Source: Rostrohypoxylon terebratum
Taxonomy: Eukaryota; Ascomycota; Sordariomycetes; Xylariales; Hypoxylaceae
DNA length: 64,000 bases
Direction of reading: 5' to 3'
Assembly: GCA_022497145.1 (NCBI GenBank)
Contig: MU385957.1
Location: forward strand, 39,854-103,853
Below the pieces are notes generated by a model. The model saw nothing but the letters and a program-made list of their open reading frames with translations. It ran no database searches and was not told the DNA's origin. The position numbers and the translations under genes were made by a program. This document shows positions 24,448 through 36,087 of this stretch, one piece after another. The number at the start of each line of letters is the position of its first letter. The stretch's first letter is position 1.

Positions 24448-25161
24448 CTACTGGCGGCTAATGATGTAATCGCGGACCTCGAGAGCGTCCTTGGTCTTAT
24501 CGTCGTGGAGGAAGGTGCTATGTTGGCGGCACCAGTACGGTGTAGCGATGATGTGCATGTGTAGATGACCGATACTGTGGTCGGGCCACAAGTGCAGACC
24601 GAAAGCAAAGTCATCCACAGTTAAGTCGTCAATACAGCGTTGTAACTCCTTGTGGTGAACCATGGCCTTCAGATAGGATTTCGGGTTCTTCTCATCCTTG
24701 GCCCTCTCGATGGCCTGTTCCTGATGCGCTAAGACCTTGCTACGAAATTCCGGTAGTTCCCAGTTTTTCTGGAAGCAGTGGATCATCTCGTCGATAATTT
24801 CGACGTTGCTACGGTCTAGGGATACTCCGTTGAATAGGTTCTCCTTCGGGATTCCGAGAAGGTGGATCATCGACATGCCGGCTCGTCCATGAGCGAGTGG
24901 GTACTGCACCGTGTCGAACGAGGACTGGTTTCCGATGATCAGCGCATTCTTACTTGAGGCAAGAACGTTACCGGACCATTCAGTGAAGGGAGTTTTGGCC
25001 TTGATCCACTTAGGCTCGTCGAGGAATTGGTGACCCTCGGTACGGTTAAGGTACGCGGCGACGTCTACTTTGGCTTCGGCCTTATTGTGGAAGGCTTCAT
25101 ACTGCTCTACGATCTTCTCGTACTTGCCTGAGAAGGAACGGTTTACGACCCTGTTCTCCAT
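24448..25161 (-). CDS. HIT-superfamily protein (copy 3 of 3)
   Basis: Intronless frame of 237 residues, homologous along its length to copy 2. The histidine triad is intact (H199-L-H201-M-H203-I-I), as is the upstream G-M-S-M-I-H100 segment. The charged insert between about 145 and 175 again looks helical. Codon use is more G/C-rich and the frame cleaner than in copies 1 and 2, so copy 3 may be the conserved ancestor of the array. That is my inference. The biochemical role is unknown: the family hydrolyses or transfers nucleotidyl groups, and this subtype in fungi has no substrate that I can name. The upstream region has GTTGTT/GCTACT triplet runs (about 25190-25230) and, 0.7 kb away, telomere-like repeats. 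Confidence 0.87.
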   Translation of the reverse strand: MENRVVNRSFSGKYEKIVEQYEAFHNKAEAKVDVAAYLNRTEGHQFLDEPKWIKAKTPFTEWSGNVLASSKNALIIGNQSSFDTVQYPLAHGRAGMSMIHLLGIPKENLFNGVSLDRSNVEIIDEMIHCFQKNWELPEFRSKVLAHQEQAIERAKDEKNPKSYLKAMVHHKELQRCIDDLTVDDFAFGLHLWPDHSIGHLHMHIIATPYWCRQHSTFLHDDKTKDALEVRDYIISRQ

Positions 25162-26976
25162 GGTTTAGATAGTTATTTTCCTGTTGATTGCTGTTGTTGT
25201 TATTGCTGCTACTGCTACTGCTACTATCTTTCCAATACAGCCAGGTGAAACTCAATTCTATATACAGCTCAGCTTCTCTTTCTTCTCTTCTGCTAGTCAT
25301 TTCGGGCAGCTATTTTACTTTGTTTCTGAGCAGACTGAAAGCACCGATGATGCTTGGAGAGACAAAGCTGTTAAAAACGTATTGAGATCTAAGCCACAAC
25401 CCATTGAAAGATACTTGGAAATTTTCTAGCAACATTTTTCGAGATATAATAAAGCATAATATCATCAATATGTTAGGATATGAAAGAATTTCTACATGAT
25501 TACTGCAAGTACAATGCATTGTGAGGTAAATCACCATGCAAAGGAAGAAAGAGCAACACCGCAATTCCTCGTCCCTCTTACGTCTTTCAAAAACGACAAA
25601 TACAAACTATTAGGTCATGCTATAATAGTAATACGATACGACTGAGTTTCACTAAAGGACTTGTCACTTAATTCAAGAACGCAACTTTTCTGTCTATCCA
25701 GCGGAGGCAATGAGTCCATAGACTCAACATAACAGCATCTCATATGAGAGAAGTCTTTTTGTCGTATTATTCACAATCATTTCTAGATTTATCGCCATAT
25801 CCTCAGTATCATTTAAGCGCGGTACAAACTTTTATTGAGCTAGTATATCTCATTGATACCTATTCTACATGTTGTACCCTAACCCTAACCCCCAATCTCA
25901 CAACCCTAACCCTGACCTTACCCCAACTCTTACCCCAAATCCATTGCCCCACCATTCTTGAACAGCGTGCGAGAAATAAGTCGTGCAACGCGATTTACTC
26001 AAACTCAATTCCATCATCACATGGGTACTTGTCCAATTACGTATAAGATTTGTTATGTGTTTTTTATACTTTTTTATCATTTAAATAATGATGGAATAAT
26101 ATCTGCAAGTCATCTATAATTCCCCAGCCGTACGAAGTAGATTGTGTACTTAAAACCCCAAGAAAAGATGTTGGGGTTAAGCTTTTCCCCCAGAAATGAT
26201 TACCCCTGTCATCTCCAGTTTAAGCAAATACCTAAGAAAAAGATGGAGAAAAAAATGACTTCATTTAGATCATTTAGGACAGGGATAAATTTTATTAGCT
26301 GGATTGGTATTGGTCGGTGTATCTCGGGGTCTTTAGTTTCTACTGCCCGGATGACCTTCTATTAGCGTTACCCCGTGGGCCTGGAGGAAGAGCTATCGTC
26401 AAACAGGCAAGGCCTCGTAAGATTTCTCTTTCTCTACCTCGCCAACCTTGCCAACCTTGCCAGACTTGTCCAAGGTAAGAATTTCGGCACATAAGCTACC
26501 ATCTCGCGGCATGTTGGTGCCGACGCGGTTGTACGAGAAGGCCGTCTATTCGCCAATTCGAAGGAAGAGGGGGATAATTCCACTGGGTAAGTCGTCTTAG
26601 GGACGGACGCTAGGGGCAGGTATTGACAAAGGCACCAGGGCACCAGGGCTGGTAATGGTAGTATTAATGAGATTAATGAAGATGACTAAAAAGTCCCGAG
26701 GTTTACGGAGCTGTTACATAACTTCTATACCCCCAGATACAAAATATACAAAGCCGCTATTTCTCTGCCAATGTTTCTATTTAACTTTATTTCTCCCTTC
26801 CTACTTGGCATCTACTTGGCATCTAACCGGCGCGGCATTCGATTTTCGGCCGTTTCATCGTTTCAACGGTTTTAAGCTTTGTACTTGCTTGCTTAGGGAT
26901 TAGATCCTTGTTTTCCCCGATCTTCCAGTTTCTGATAGATTGATTTAATAATCGATTGAATACCACTTGTCGCAAG
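25162..26976. other. intergenic A/T-rich region between HIT copy 3 and MFS gene
   Basis: This is a divergent intergenic region. It holds triplet runs just upstream of HIT copy 3, an A/T-rich middle section (about 25400-26120) and a telomere-like tract at 25877-25920. No gene is supported, and the short frames here lack motifs. Confidence 0.6.
25877..25920. repeat. interstitial telomere-like repeat (CCCTAA)n
   Basis: Two blocks of CCCTAACCCTAAC-type sequence (25877-25893 and 25902-25917) are separated by a few nucleotides and followed by degenerate C-rich, TACCCC-like units. CCCTAA/TTAGGG is the telomere unit of most filamentous ascomycetes. An internal copy may mark a healed break, a former chromosome end or chance C-rich DNA. 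The short length leaves all three open. Confidence 0.65.
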
Positions 26977-29234
26977 ATGGACATCATCAACAAAGCAGAC
27001 CTGGAGCCTACGCAGGATAGGCAAGAAGACATGGCCGCCAGCGTCAACGAAAAGGGCGGGAATACCGTTTACCACATCGACCCCGCCATCGAGAAGCGAG
27101 TTATAAGGAAGATAGACAGAGTATTGATTCCTTTAGTTATGGGACTTTGTGAGCGCTCCACGTCGCTAAAAGCATCTTCCACATCTTCCACTGCCTCTTT
27201 ACTCATATTTTAACTACTAGATTTGGTCTCTTTCCTGGACCGTTCAAACATTGGAAATGCCGAGACCGCAGGAATGTGAGTACAATACCTTCAAATCTTA
27301 TTAGTTCGTTTTGTACCTTTCTTACAGCATGGTAAACGTGCTGTATTCTGTCAAAGCTGAACGGCGCCCGTTGGACACATGGACGCTTTACACGCCTTCT
27401 GAGTCATAGCGCTCCTTGTCAAAATTAAGCCCCCCGAGGCTGGAAGAACACCGCTAACAGCCGTTTTCCATCCCCACAGGAGCAAGGACCTCAAATTTGA
27501 CGATGCTCATTATCAGGTTTGTCAAGACTCTTTTTATAATAAGTCGCATTATACTAATATCCTAGCGATATAGTGGCTATTGACAATATTCTATATTCCA
27601 TACAGTAAGATATTACTGGGCCTTAAAAGTTAATCTATACTGCCCAGCAAATATTAATTACTTCTCACAGTTACCTTCGAATGGGCGGCGTTGATGTGGA
27701 AGATTATACCACCGTAAGTTCTCTTCACTATTAAAAGTTGGGCACCCGTTCGAGTCTCAACTAACAAATATTTACAGTCACAGTATGTAATATATCCTCA
27801 TTTATCTTTCTCAAACTCGAAAACTCAACAATACACGATCATTTTCAAAAATATTACTTTAAATTCATGAAAAACTGACGCATCTTAGTTTGGGCATGCT
27901 GCTGTGTACTTATGTGGTAAGTTATCTTGTCTTCCTCAACACCCCCATTCCAATCACTCACAAAACCATAGGGGCCTGGCCTCAACCCTCCAAGCCGCCG
28001 CCTTTAATTGGCAAGGTCTGATGGTCTGCCGATTCTTTCTCGCGACTGCCGAAGCCGGCTACGGTCCCGGTATCCCTTATCTACTCTCCTTCTTTTACAA
28101 GCGACACGAGCTAGGTTTTCGATGTGGTATCTTCCTTTCCGCTGCCCCCCTCGCTACGACGTTCGCGGGCGCCCTAGCCTATGGGATCACGTCCGGTCAC
28201 CCAAGCATACCCAATTGGAGGGTACTCTTCCTCGTGGAAGGGCTCCCATCAATTATCTTGGCAGTTGTCGCCTATTTCCGTATGCCTGATTCAGCCGACA
28301 CTGCGAGATTCTTGGACGAAGATGAGAAGCGAGTCGCTAAGCTGCGGGCTATCCAACAGACCGGAAGCGCGGGAGAGGAGCGAATCGGCCATATCAACCT
28401 TAAGGATGTTTTCATGACGCTTTTGGATATCAAGACCTGGATTCCACCACTGAGTAAGTGCGCCAAGATTCTGTACTTGGCATTCTCCCCTTTTCTCGCA
28501 ACAGTCTTGGCGGCGACTATGGCTAACATGAACTTCTTCCAGTGTACTTCAGTTGCAATGGTTCGTGATGCACCCCCTTTAACTCCCATCCTAGTCGAAA
28601 CTAACCACCCGAAACAGTCTCCTTCAGCAGTCTCCCCGTCTTCCTCCCCACCATCCTGCAAAACATGGGCTTCACCGCGATCAACGCGCAAGGTCTCAGC
28701 GCACCGCCCTACTTCCTCTCCTTCCTCGTGTGCATCATATCGACCTGGATCGCCGATAAGACGCGGCAGCGTGGGTACATGATCATCTTCCTGTCTCTCG
28801 TCGGCGGCGTCGGGTACGTGCTTCTGCTAGCCTGCAAGAGCGTCGCCGTCCGCTACTTCGGGGTCTTCCTTGCCGCCGCCGGTGTATTCCCCGCCATCTC
28901 CAACATCCTGCCTTGGACCATCAACAACCAAGGCAGCGACTCGAAGCGCGGCGCTGGGATCGCGTTGCTCAATATCGTAGGACAGTGCGGACCTTTGCTA
29001 GGAACAAGAGCGTTCCCGGCCAAGGACGCACCGTACTATCATATGGGTATGGGCCTGTGTGCAGGCTTCATGTTCTTCAATGCGCTGTTGGCGCTGACGC
29101 TGCGCACGTACCTAGCATGGGAGAACAAGAAGTTCGAGAAGGCGGATGAGGCGGCGAGGCAGGCGGGTGTTGACCCGGATTCCGCCGCTGTTGGAACTGA
29201 GAACGAGGGATATGGGTTTAGGAACTTCTTGTAG
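26977..29234 (+). CDS. MFS permease, anion:cation symporter (Dal5-like) family
   Basis: Plasma-membrane major facilitator, 495 residues from ten exons: 26977-27148, 27221-27275, 27480-27516, 27574-27604, 27671-27713, 27778-27782, 27889-27916, 27972-28453, 28543-28560 and 28618-29234. All phases agree and most introns carry a CTNAC branch site. The sixth exon is only 5 nt. The loop signature D64-R-S-N-I-G-N-A follows transmembrane segment 1, and the family pattern G-L-M-V-C-R-F-F-L-A-T-A-E-A-G lies at 139-153. The C-terminal half shows further hydrophobic helices and the usual S-N-I-L-P-W segment. Relatives take up small organic anions such as allantoate, nicotinate or pantothenate. The substrate cannot be read here. 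The start at 26977 is the first ATG before the conserved A-I-E-K-R-V-x-R-K-I-D-R segment. The neighbour downstream is convergent, so co-transcription is excluded. Confidence 0.92.
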
Positions 29235-29535
29235 AGGGTGTGAGAGAGCTCGTGATGAGTTTGGATATGATCACGATTTCCAGGACTTGGTCGTTAGGTA
29301 CGCTAACGGATGTATATGCATAGGTAGCTACGTGAACTATATGAATGATTAGGTAGAGAATCATGATACTAGTTCTCCCCAATGACGTCCATTTGAGAGA
29401 CTAAAATCTTAAATTAGTCAGTTTTAACAATGAACGTTCACAAGCCAAGTAGTCCAACGACAAACCGTTATTTCGTCAAGTAGCCTTAAATGCAATTTGA
29501 TACAGCCACAGCAAACTCCAACTCACCGAACACAC

Positions 29536-30911
29536 TTACCCAGCAACCGCAGCCACAGCACTCCTCTCCACCACCGCCCTGTCGTCGCCCGCCCGTCCAT
29601 ACGTCTCCCCGTACCGCTCCAACATATGTTCCTCAGCCGTCAACGCGCGGCCCCCCTCGCCCACCGCCATCGGCGGGCTCCCATCAAACGGCCGCAACTC
29701 GACGTCGGTGTTGCCGTCGAAGAAGAAGGGGACGGAGTACCGGTCGCGCCCGGACCGGTTCACGACCCTGTGCACGGTCGACTTGTACAAGTTCTTCGTC
29801 CACAGCGACAGCATGTCCCCGATGTTGACCACGTAGGCGTCCGGGTTCGGTGATACCGGGAGCCAGGTTCGCGTCGTGGGGTGCTGCACTTCGAGGCCGC
29901 CGGAGGAGTCTTGGAGGAGGAGGGTTATGGCGCCTAGGGAGGGAGGGGATTAGCTGGAGGTGTATAGGGGCGAAGGGGGAAAAGGGAAGGGGAAGGGGGG
30001 AGGGGGGGAGGCGGTTACCGAAATCGGTGTGCGCCCCGGCGCCTAGCTGCTTCTCATCCGTCGAGTCCTGCGGCGGGTAGTGCAGCAGCCGGATCGCGCA
30101 GACCGGGTCCCCCGAGATGAAGGGGACGAAGACGTCGTTGCCGTATGGGAGGCCGCGAGCTAGGATCTCCATCACTTTGCACGAGAGCGCGAAGACCACG
30201 TTGTAGTACGTTTCTGTGGGTGTTTTGAGGGCTTCGTCTGGGAGTTGAGGGGGGAAGATGTTGGGGCCGATTAGGTAGGGGTGTGCTTTGGAGCGCGGGT
30301 CGGAGGCGGGTATGTGTTGGCCGACGAAGAAACCCTGGTGTTTGTTAGGCGATGTTTTTTGAGATAAATATGATTTTAAACTAGCCTACCTCCTTAAGAT
30401 CAGGCTTGGTGTCGGCTTGCAATACCTGTTTTATTCAATGAGTTAGCAATAGGCTACTACTAGGTCAAAGAAATGAGATTCCTCTCATGGAATTGAAGCT
30501 ACTAACCTGAGAGCCTATAACCTCATAGCCCCTATTCTTCAAGACCGGCACTCGCATCTTCTTCTTCTCCTCTAGAGGCAATTTGAAGAAAGTCTCCGCA
30601 GCCTTGAACACGCTATCCCGAAGCTCCTTCGGCACTCCATGGTTGGTAATCTGGAAGACTGCAACAAATAGAATTAGCAACTCCCCGAGATAGAAGATAC
30701 CAAGTATAGAGAAACCCCAAGAGTGTTGATCCCGGCCTGAAACCCACCGCCGCCAAAGAAAACCGGCGATCTCGGAAATCTATCACTTACATCCGCTCGT
30801 GACACAAGCCTGTCTTACCTCCTCAACGACCCTCGCCGACGCCTCTGACGTCGGGTCCTCGAGGTACGGAGATATATCAACCGTCGGTATAACAAACGCG
30901 TCTTCCGCCAT
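29536..30911 (-). CDS. 2-oxoglutarate/Fe(II)-dependent oxygenase (isopenicillin N synthase-like fold)
   Basis: Predicted soluble dioxygenase, 340 residues. Exons 30911-30791, 30658-30507, 30425-30390, 30334-30019 and 29933-29536 have matching phases. The N-terminal segment starts with the P-T-V-D-I-S pattern of the DIOX_N domain, and I-T-N-H-G-V-P follows. The iron site is H205-T-D207 with distal H263, and the 2-oxoglutarate anchor is R273-x-S275, all in the expected order and spacing. Such enzymes hydroxylate, desaturate or ring-close small molecules in fungal metabolism. The substrate is unknown. It is convergent with the MFS gene (about 300 nt between stops) and not in an evident biosynthetic cluster. 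The fourth intron (30018-29934) is almost pure pyrimidine on the coding strand. Confidence 0.92.
29935..30010 (+). other. G-run tract opposite an intron
   Basis: The strand opposite the fourth intron of the oxygenase gene carries many runs of 3-7 G, so it could form quadruplexes on the template strand. On the coding strand the same intron is a C/T tract. Confidence 0.55.
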
Positions 30912-31710
30912 TACGACGATACGTCTTTACTCTTTATTTCCCACTAGTTAACACGGGGTTTTGAACTGCACGCTTAGGTCTAGCCTGTTAGGTATTAAAG
31001 TCGAGATAGCGTCATTCCAGTACTCGATACACCAACCACACCTCCACCAGCATTGCTTTTTACGCCATCTCACGGAGTTCGTTTATATATGTACCCAGGT
31101 ATTACTCCATACCCCACTCTCGAGTCCATGAGTTGCTGAGCGCCGTCTGCGAGTATCATGCAGATGCTATCAGCGGGGAAACGCCACGGAACGCGCCGGC
31201 TGCCGGTTTCTATATACTCGTTATCAATTTCCTTCAAGTTGCTGTCATCACCGTTCTCTATCCACGTATCAAAAGTGGAATTGCTACCTATACGCGTCTA
31301 ATACTCAAAGTCTTAACAAATTCAAGTTGGTAGGCAATACCTAGGTAAGGATCAAGAGTGGGGTTGTATAAAAACCAAGGCGTTGCATCGTGCACTGCTT
31401 CACTTCACAAGTCTAAGGTTTCTGGAATATTTGAACTAATCGATTGCTTATTATCCCTATGGTTACATCGTCCGGACGCCGAAAACAGTCCAGGTAATCT
31501 TACATAGACCTTTGCCTGGTGAACATACTCCCCCAGAATCCCTTAGTATACCACCGCTTTAGACCCGGAGGCCGGGTAGCACAACTATGCTCATTAAAGG
31601 GAGTCAATCCGAGACATGCCACCATAAATGCTGCATACCTGTTGCGTAACCCCGGATTAACCCTCGAGTCATATCCTTTCATTACCTATGCCAATGCTAA
31701 CATAACACCC
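30912..31710. other. intergenic between oxygenase promoter and CNNM 3' end
   Basis: This holds the upstream region of the oxygenase gene and the downstream region of the CNNM-like gene. No supported gene is present, and the small frames at 31133-31333 and 31519-31788 have no motif. Confidence 0.6.
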
Positions 31711-33925
31711 CTACTTGCTTCCGTGTCTATTCTTGCGACGATTTTTCTTCTTGTGCTCCTTATGCGCCGAAGATGTACCTTCGTCTGATCCTGCGGTCAC
31801 AGTAGTCTCTCCCTCATCTTCAGCTTCTGACAGACTGCTGGTGGCCTCGAGGATAACCTTAGTAATACCACCAGATTCGACTATATTTTCCGTTATACTA
31901 CCGCTGCGCACATGACCTCTTCGCCGTCCAACACCGTCTTGGATGCTCTCCATACTTGACGTAGATCCTTGCGTAGGTGAATTCTCATCCTTGACCGTAG
32001 CAATGAGCTTGGTTTGTGTACCTCGTGTTATCTGCTCTGAGTTATCGCCGTCGAAGCTAGTCACAATCTCAGGCGGAGCGTTGGACTTGAAATTAGGATG
32101 AGGTTCGGTATAACTCTGCTGAAGGGCCCGGATACCATCCTTCCCGTCTCTACCGGCGTTGAGTTGAGATCCAAGAAGACTTGAACGTTCGTCCACGATA
32201 GCTATTAGATCATCAGTGCTATCACCCGTGGCGATGGTATCTGGCTGTCGGGGACTAGAATTCGAGTTCGAGTTCGCTGCTGGCTTAATTTTGACTGCCG
32301 CAACGCGTGTGCTCTTGGGATTAGAAGCTGGGTTAGATGGGCCAAGATGCTTGAAATGATCTCTCATATCCTCGAAATTAGCCTTAACCGGTACAGTTGT
32401 GTTCACGAATTGACCATCCTGGCCTGCCGAGCGTCGTCGCATTAGCAGCGTAGTCGTCCTTGGGCTGGAACTAAGAGCAGAGGCCTCGGTCCTACTACTG
32501 ACTGAGCCAGTCCTCTTGATTTTAAGCGGGTGTCCGTCTTCCTCTTCAATGTCAATGAGAGCGCCATTCCTGTTCTCAAGGTCCTTAGCCATGAATTCTT
32601 TTCTCATTGCCCTTGCTTTAGGGGCAGGGTGAGATCTACGAATAGCCTTATGAACATCAACATATACATCCGATTCATCAATAATTTCCCTGTCAATCGT
32701 TAGTGAGTGAAAAGTAGATTTAGTGAACGAATAACTCACTCTCCGATAAGCTCTTCGATGACGTCCTCAAGTGTCACTACACCTAGAGCGCCATGATCTT
32801 CACCTGGCGATTCTGAGATGAGTACCATATGAGATTTGCCCTCTTGGAAAAAGTTGATGATATCTAGACAGCTGGTTTCCGGTCGAGTCTCGGGTAGAGC
32901 AGCAAGGGCGAAGTCCTTGACTCGTTTACCATCTTCGGGGTCATACGTGATGAGGATCTTGACTAGGAGCATGCCGACGAAATTGGTTGGTTTGCCTGTT
33001 TGATGGATGGGAATGCGAGAATAGCCGGCGTCGAGGATCTGGTCAATAGTCTTCTCATCTAACACGGTATCCTCTGACATAGTAAAGACATCTTCCATAG
33101 GCGTCATCACTTCCTCAACAGCCTTGCGTTTTAAGTCAAGAACAGCGCTGATGATTGTTACCTCATCTTGATTTAGACGTTCGTCAACTTCACCGAGTGA
33201 TTTGTGTAGTGTCACTAATGTCTTTAATCCACTCTTCTTATATACGGTTCCATGATCCTCTCCCAGTAGCCAGTCGAGTAGTTTCGCGGTGGGCCACGCG
33301 ACGGGGGCGAGTAAGTACATCATTAATAGGACGGGCTTGGACATGTATCCGCCAATCTGGAGACCGTATCGAACGCATACCGACTGTGGCAGAATTTCGC
33401 CGAAAATGACTATAGCAAATGAATATTAGTTCGACTGAGCAACAAAGAGTATGCCGACAGTTTGCAAGATGCCTTACCAATAAGAACAGTACTTCCAACA
33501 ACAGCCGCAACACCACCACCAAAGCATCTATCTAAGACAACGGGGAGTGTCTCGTTAACGATGACGTTAGACAGCAGCAATGTCACCAAAACCCAATGTT
33601 TTCCCTTGTTAAGCAGATCGTGAACACGTTTCGCGTTTTTTCGCTGAGGTTCTTCGTGGTCGAGAGATATGACTTGGAGGTATATTTCATCCTGTCCCAT
33701 AAGGGCTATTGTCAAGCCAGCAAAGGCACCTCCGAGGAGTACTAGAACCATTGACACGCCATAGAGCACCCAGAGGGCGCCACCCTCAGCTTTTTCGGGG
33801 GCATGGTCAACTTTACGAGAATAAAACGGTGTCGGGGCAGCAGATACTAGACCAAAAGACAGGAACAGAGCTCTAGACAAGCTAAGGACAGCCGTACGAG
33901 CACGAAGGATGCCTTCGCTTCCCAT
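31711..33925 (-). CDS. CNNM/CorC-type membrane protein (Mam3-like)
   Basis: Membrane protein of the DUF21-CBS (CNNM, yeast Mam3) family, 698 residues. These proteins sit in vacuolar or other membranes and affect Mg2+/Mn2+ and other metal homeostasis. Exons 33925-33478, 33409-32740 and 32689-31711 have phases that match. A hydrophobic N-terminal segment (about 14-30) may be a signal or first helix. The DUF21 core with several helices covers about 55-200 and includes the G-E-I-L-P-Q motif at 153-158. The paired CBS domains begin at V-M-T-P-M-E-D-V (about 250-257) and run to about 372, ending in [12 protein letters not shown]. The remaining 325 residues are low-complexity, rich in Ser/Thr and charge, ending in a Lys/Arg-rich tail. 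Whether it transports or only regulates transport is not settled for the fungal family. Confidence 0.93.
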
Positions 33926-34857
33926 GCTTTTGGTGTTTCGGTGAAGAAAAATGCGGTAAAGACAGGCTTCAAAACTGAGTCGGATTAAGTGGAAAGGCGG
34001 TCGGTCAATAAAGATAGGTTACAAGATTTTATATTAGAGCGGAAAAATATGTTCTTGTGAAAGGTAATTATTTTGGCAAAGCGCAGGCAGCTGTGTCGCA
34101 CCTCGGCCGAGCCAAACAATCGAAGTTCGGATATCTTTTGTCTGGTGTCTGGTGTCTGGTGTCTGGATCCTGGACGGCACTATACTGTAATCAATGCGAT
34201 CTGCTATCTAAGCTCGAGGGGTTCAATGGATGACGTATTTATGAATATGGTCAAAAGACCATTTCATCCATTGGAGTTCTCGTGATTAGGATTAGCTCGA
34301 TGACAGTAGAGGCAGTGGTGGTTGCATAGGCTTGTAGAGCTGCGATATTGGCGTTGGCGTTGGCGTTGGCGGTGTTACTATGTAACTATTAAATTTCCAA
34401 GCTACGGAATCGGAGTGAGACGAGACGAGAAATTAGTAGAGGGAAAAAAAGCGGACATTGGCAGCGGTAGCAGCAGACGCCTGATGACGAATGTTCCAGC
34501 CAATTGGTGACGGTGAATCCAGATAAGACTAAGACACTAAGACAAGCTTGTGTGGAGAAACAAAGATGGAAAAAGGAACATTGAAATCCTAACAATCCTA
34601 CTGGGCGCATGTGGCGGAAACAAGCCGAGGATGGCAAGTGGGCTGGAGCTACCCTTGCAAGTCCTATCAAACTGTGGCTAGGGGAATCGAATCGAGATTT
34701 TACCTAGGTAATTAGCTGAACTTTCTTTCGCATGATTTGTATGCCCAAGGTAGGACAAATCCATAATATTATATAATCATCTGGTATCAAATAGCAGTAG
34801 TATCTTCAGAATCTTCGGAATTCATTCATTCCTATTACTTCTTTACTTCTTACTCCT
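33926..34857. other. intergenic, CNNM promoter and cyclase 3' end
   Basis: Contains short repeats (GTGTCTG near 34140, GGCGTT near 34350) and presumed untranslated sequence. No gene seen. Confidence 0.6.
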
Positions 34858-36087
34858 CTAATCGTACCATATAGCATTCATCCCAAACCCAGGCTCCGGA
34901 ATCCTACACCTAGCGACGCGACCCAGAAACTCGTCTTTCCACCGATATATCTCGATCCACCCGTCCTGATCATCCGTGATCGCCAACCACTCCTCGCTCC
35001 AATCGCACGGCGCTACTGCATTGCTATGTCCACCGCTCGTCGGCGTGGGATTCAAGCAGATCTGCTCCTCGATGGACCCGCAATCCCGCAACCGGAATGC
35101 GGCGATGTAGCCCTGCAGATCGAAACTATTAGCCCGACTCGTCGCGAACAGATACCGACCGGATTTCGTAAGACTACAGACGTCGCTGCGGTACATCGTG
35201 TCGTGCTTCGGGATCCCCGGTGGGATTAATGGGTACGAGTGGTGCGTGTAGACGGGCATGTGCGTCGCCGGGTCGATAACGTACTCGCAGAGTCGGTTGC
35301 CGGCCTCCATGAGCGCGTACAAGTAATTGCCCGTGGGATGCATGGCTACCCATCGTGGGTGATCTTTCGGGTCCGGCGCATCCACGCTTCCTACCAATTC
35401 GACCTCACCCGACGGTGCTTTCTTGTGCACCCATAACTTATTAGCCTTCAAGTCGGCCGAGTAGAGGTAGGTCTCCGTCGGATCAAACACCATGCCATGG
35501 ATTCCGGTGTTAGCCTGGTAGGGATAATGCTGTATGTCTTTCTCGAGGGCGCCGGACGATGATACCGAAAACACGGATCCATGACCGGCATATGTATAGA
35601 AGGGATTGCAGTAGACGGCGTAAGGGGGTTGTTTTGCGGCAAGTAGGAAGATGGCGCGGGTGTTTGTCGTGGCCAAGCTTGCTTGTGCTACGTGCCGAAC
35701 ATCAGGGGTCAATTACCGGGTTGGCTGGAACGGGTCCTTGCGAAACTTACGATCATGGTTCATCGGATGCGACGCTTCGTGGACGATCTCCGTCGGGCTC
35801 TTGACGGCAAAGCTCGACCATTTTTTCATGGCCGCGCCATATATGTTTTTCTTAGCATGCTGAGGAAATGTGGTAAGTATTGAGTATTTGGGCAGTTATA
35901 CCGGCTTTAGTTGGGTCTGAGTTCGGCCGACTCAACTCACATCGAAAGTCATCCATGAGATTGGCTCGTCGTGGGGAATCTCTGTTCTCTTTATCAGCTC
36001 TAATGTTAACTTTTCATCGTCGAAAGCTACAGTGAATATGGCTCCTGGAGGAGTCCATGTTCCTATCATCAAGTGATGAATTGGCAT
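34858..36087 (-). CDS. 3-carboxy-cis,cis-muconate cyclase (lactonising enzyme)
   Basis: Cytosolic seven-bladed beta-propeller enzyme that converts 3-carboxy-cis,cis-muconate to its lactone in the protocatechuate branch of the 3-oxoadipate pathway. Exons 36087-35941, 35859-35751 and 35687-34858 give 361 residues, close to the roughly 365 of the Neurospora enzyme. Recognition comes from long stretches that match that enzyme as I recall it: the start H-H-L-M-I-G-T-W-T-P-P-G, the segments D-E-P-I-S-W-M-T-F-D and A-M-K-K-W-S-S-F, N-T-G-I-H-G-M-V-F-D, H-P-R-W-V-A-M-H-P-T-G-N-Y, and the end G-F-G-M-N-A-I-W-Y-D. An in-frame ATG lies further upstream (36219), but the family start is 36087. The gene is divergent from the ring-cleavage dioxygenase across 1.5 kb, which supports a joint role in aromatic acid use. 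Confidence 0.95.

Noticed and set aside
26956..26976. Extended N terminus of the MFS permease from an in-frame TTG
   Set aside because: A normal ATG at 26977 lies directly before the conserved N-terminal region. Similar TTG extensions precede the dioxygenase and antiporter genes and were also dropped.
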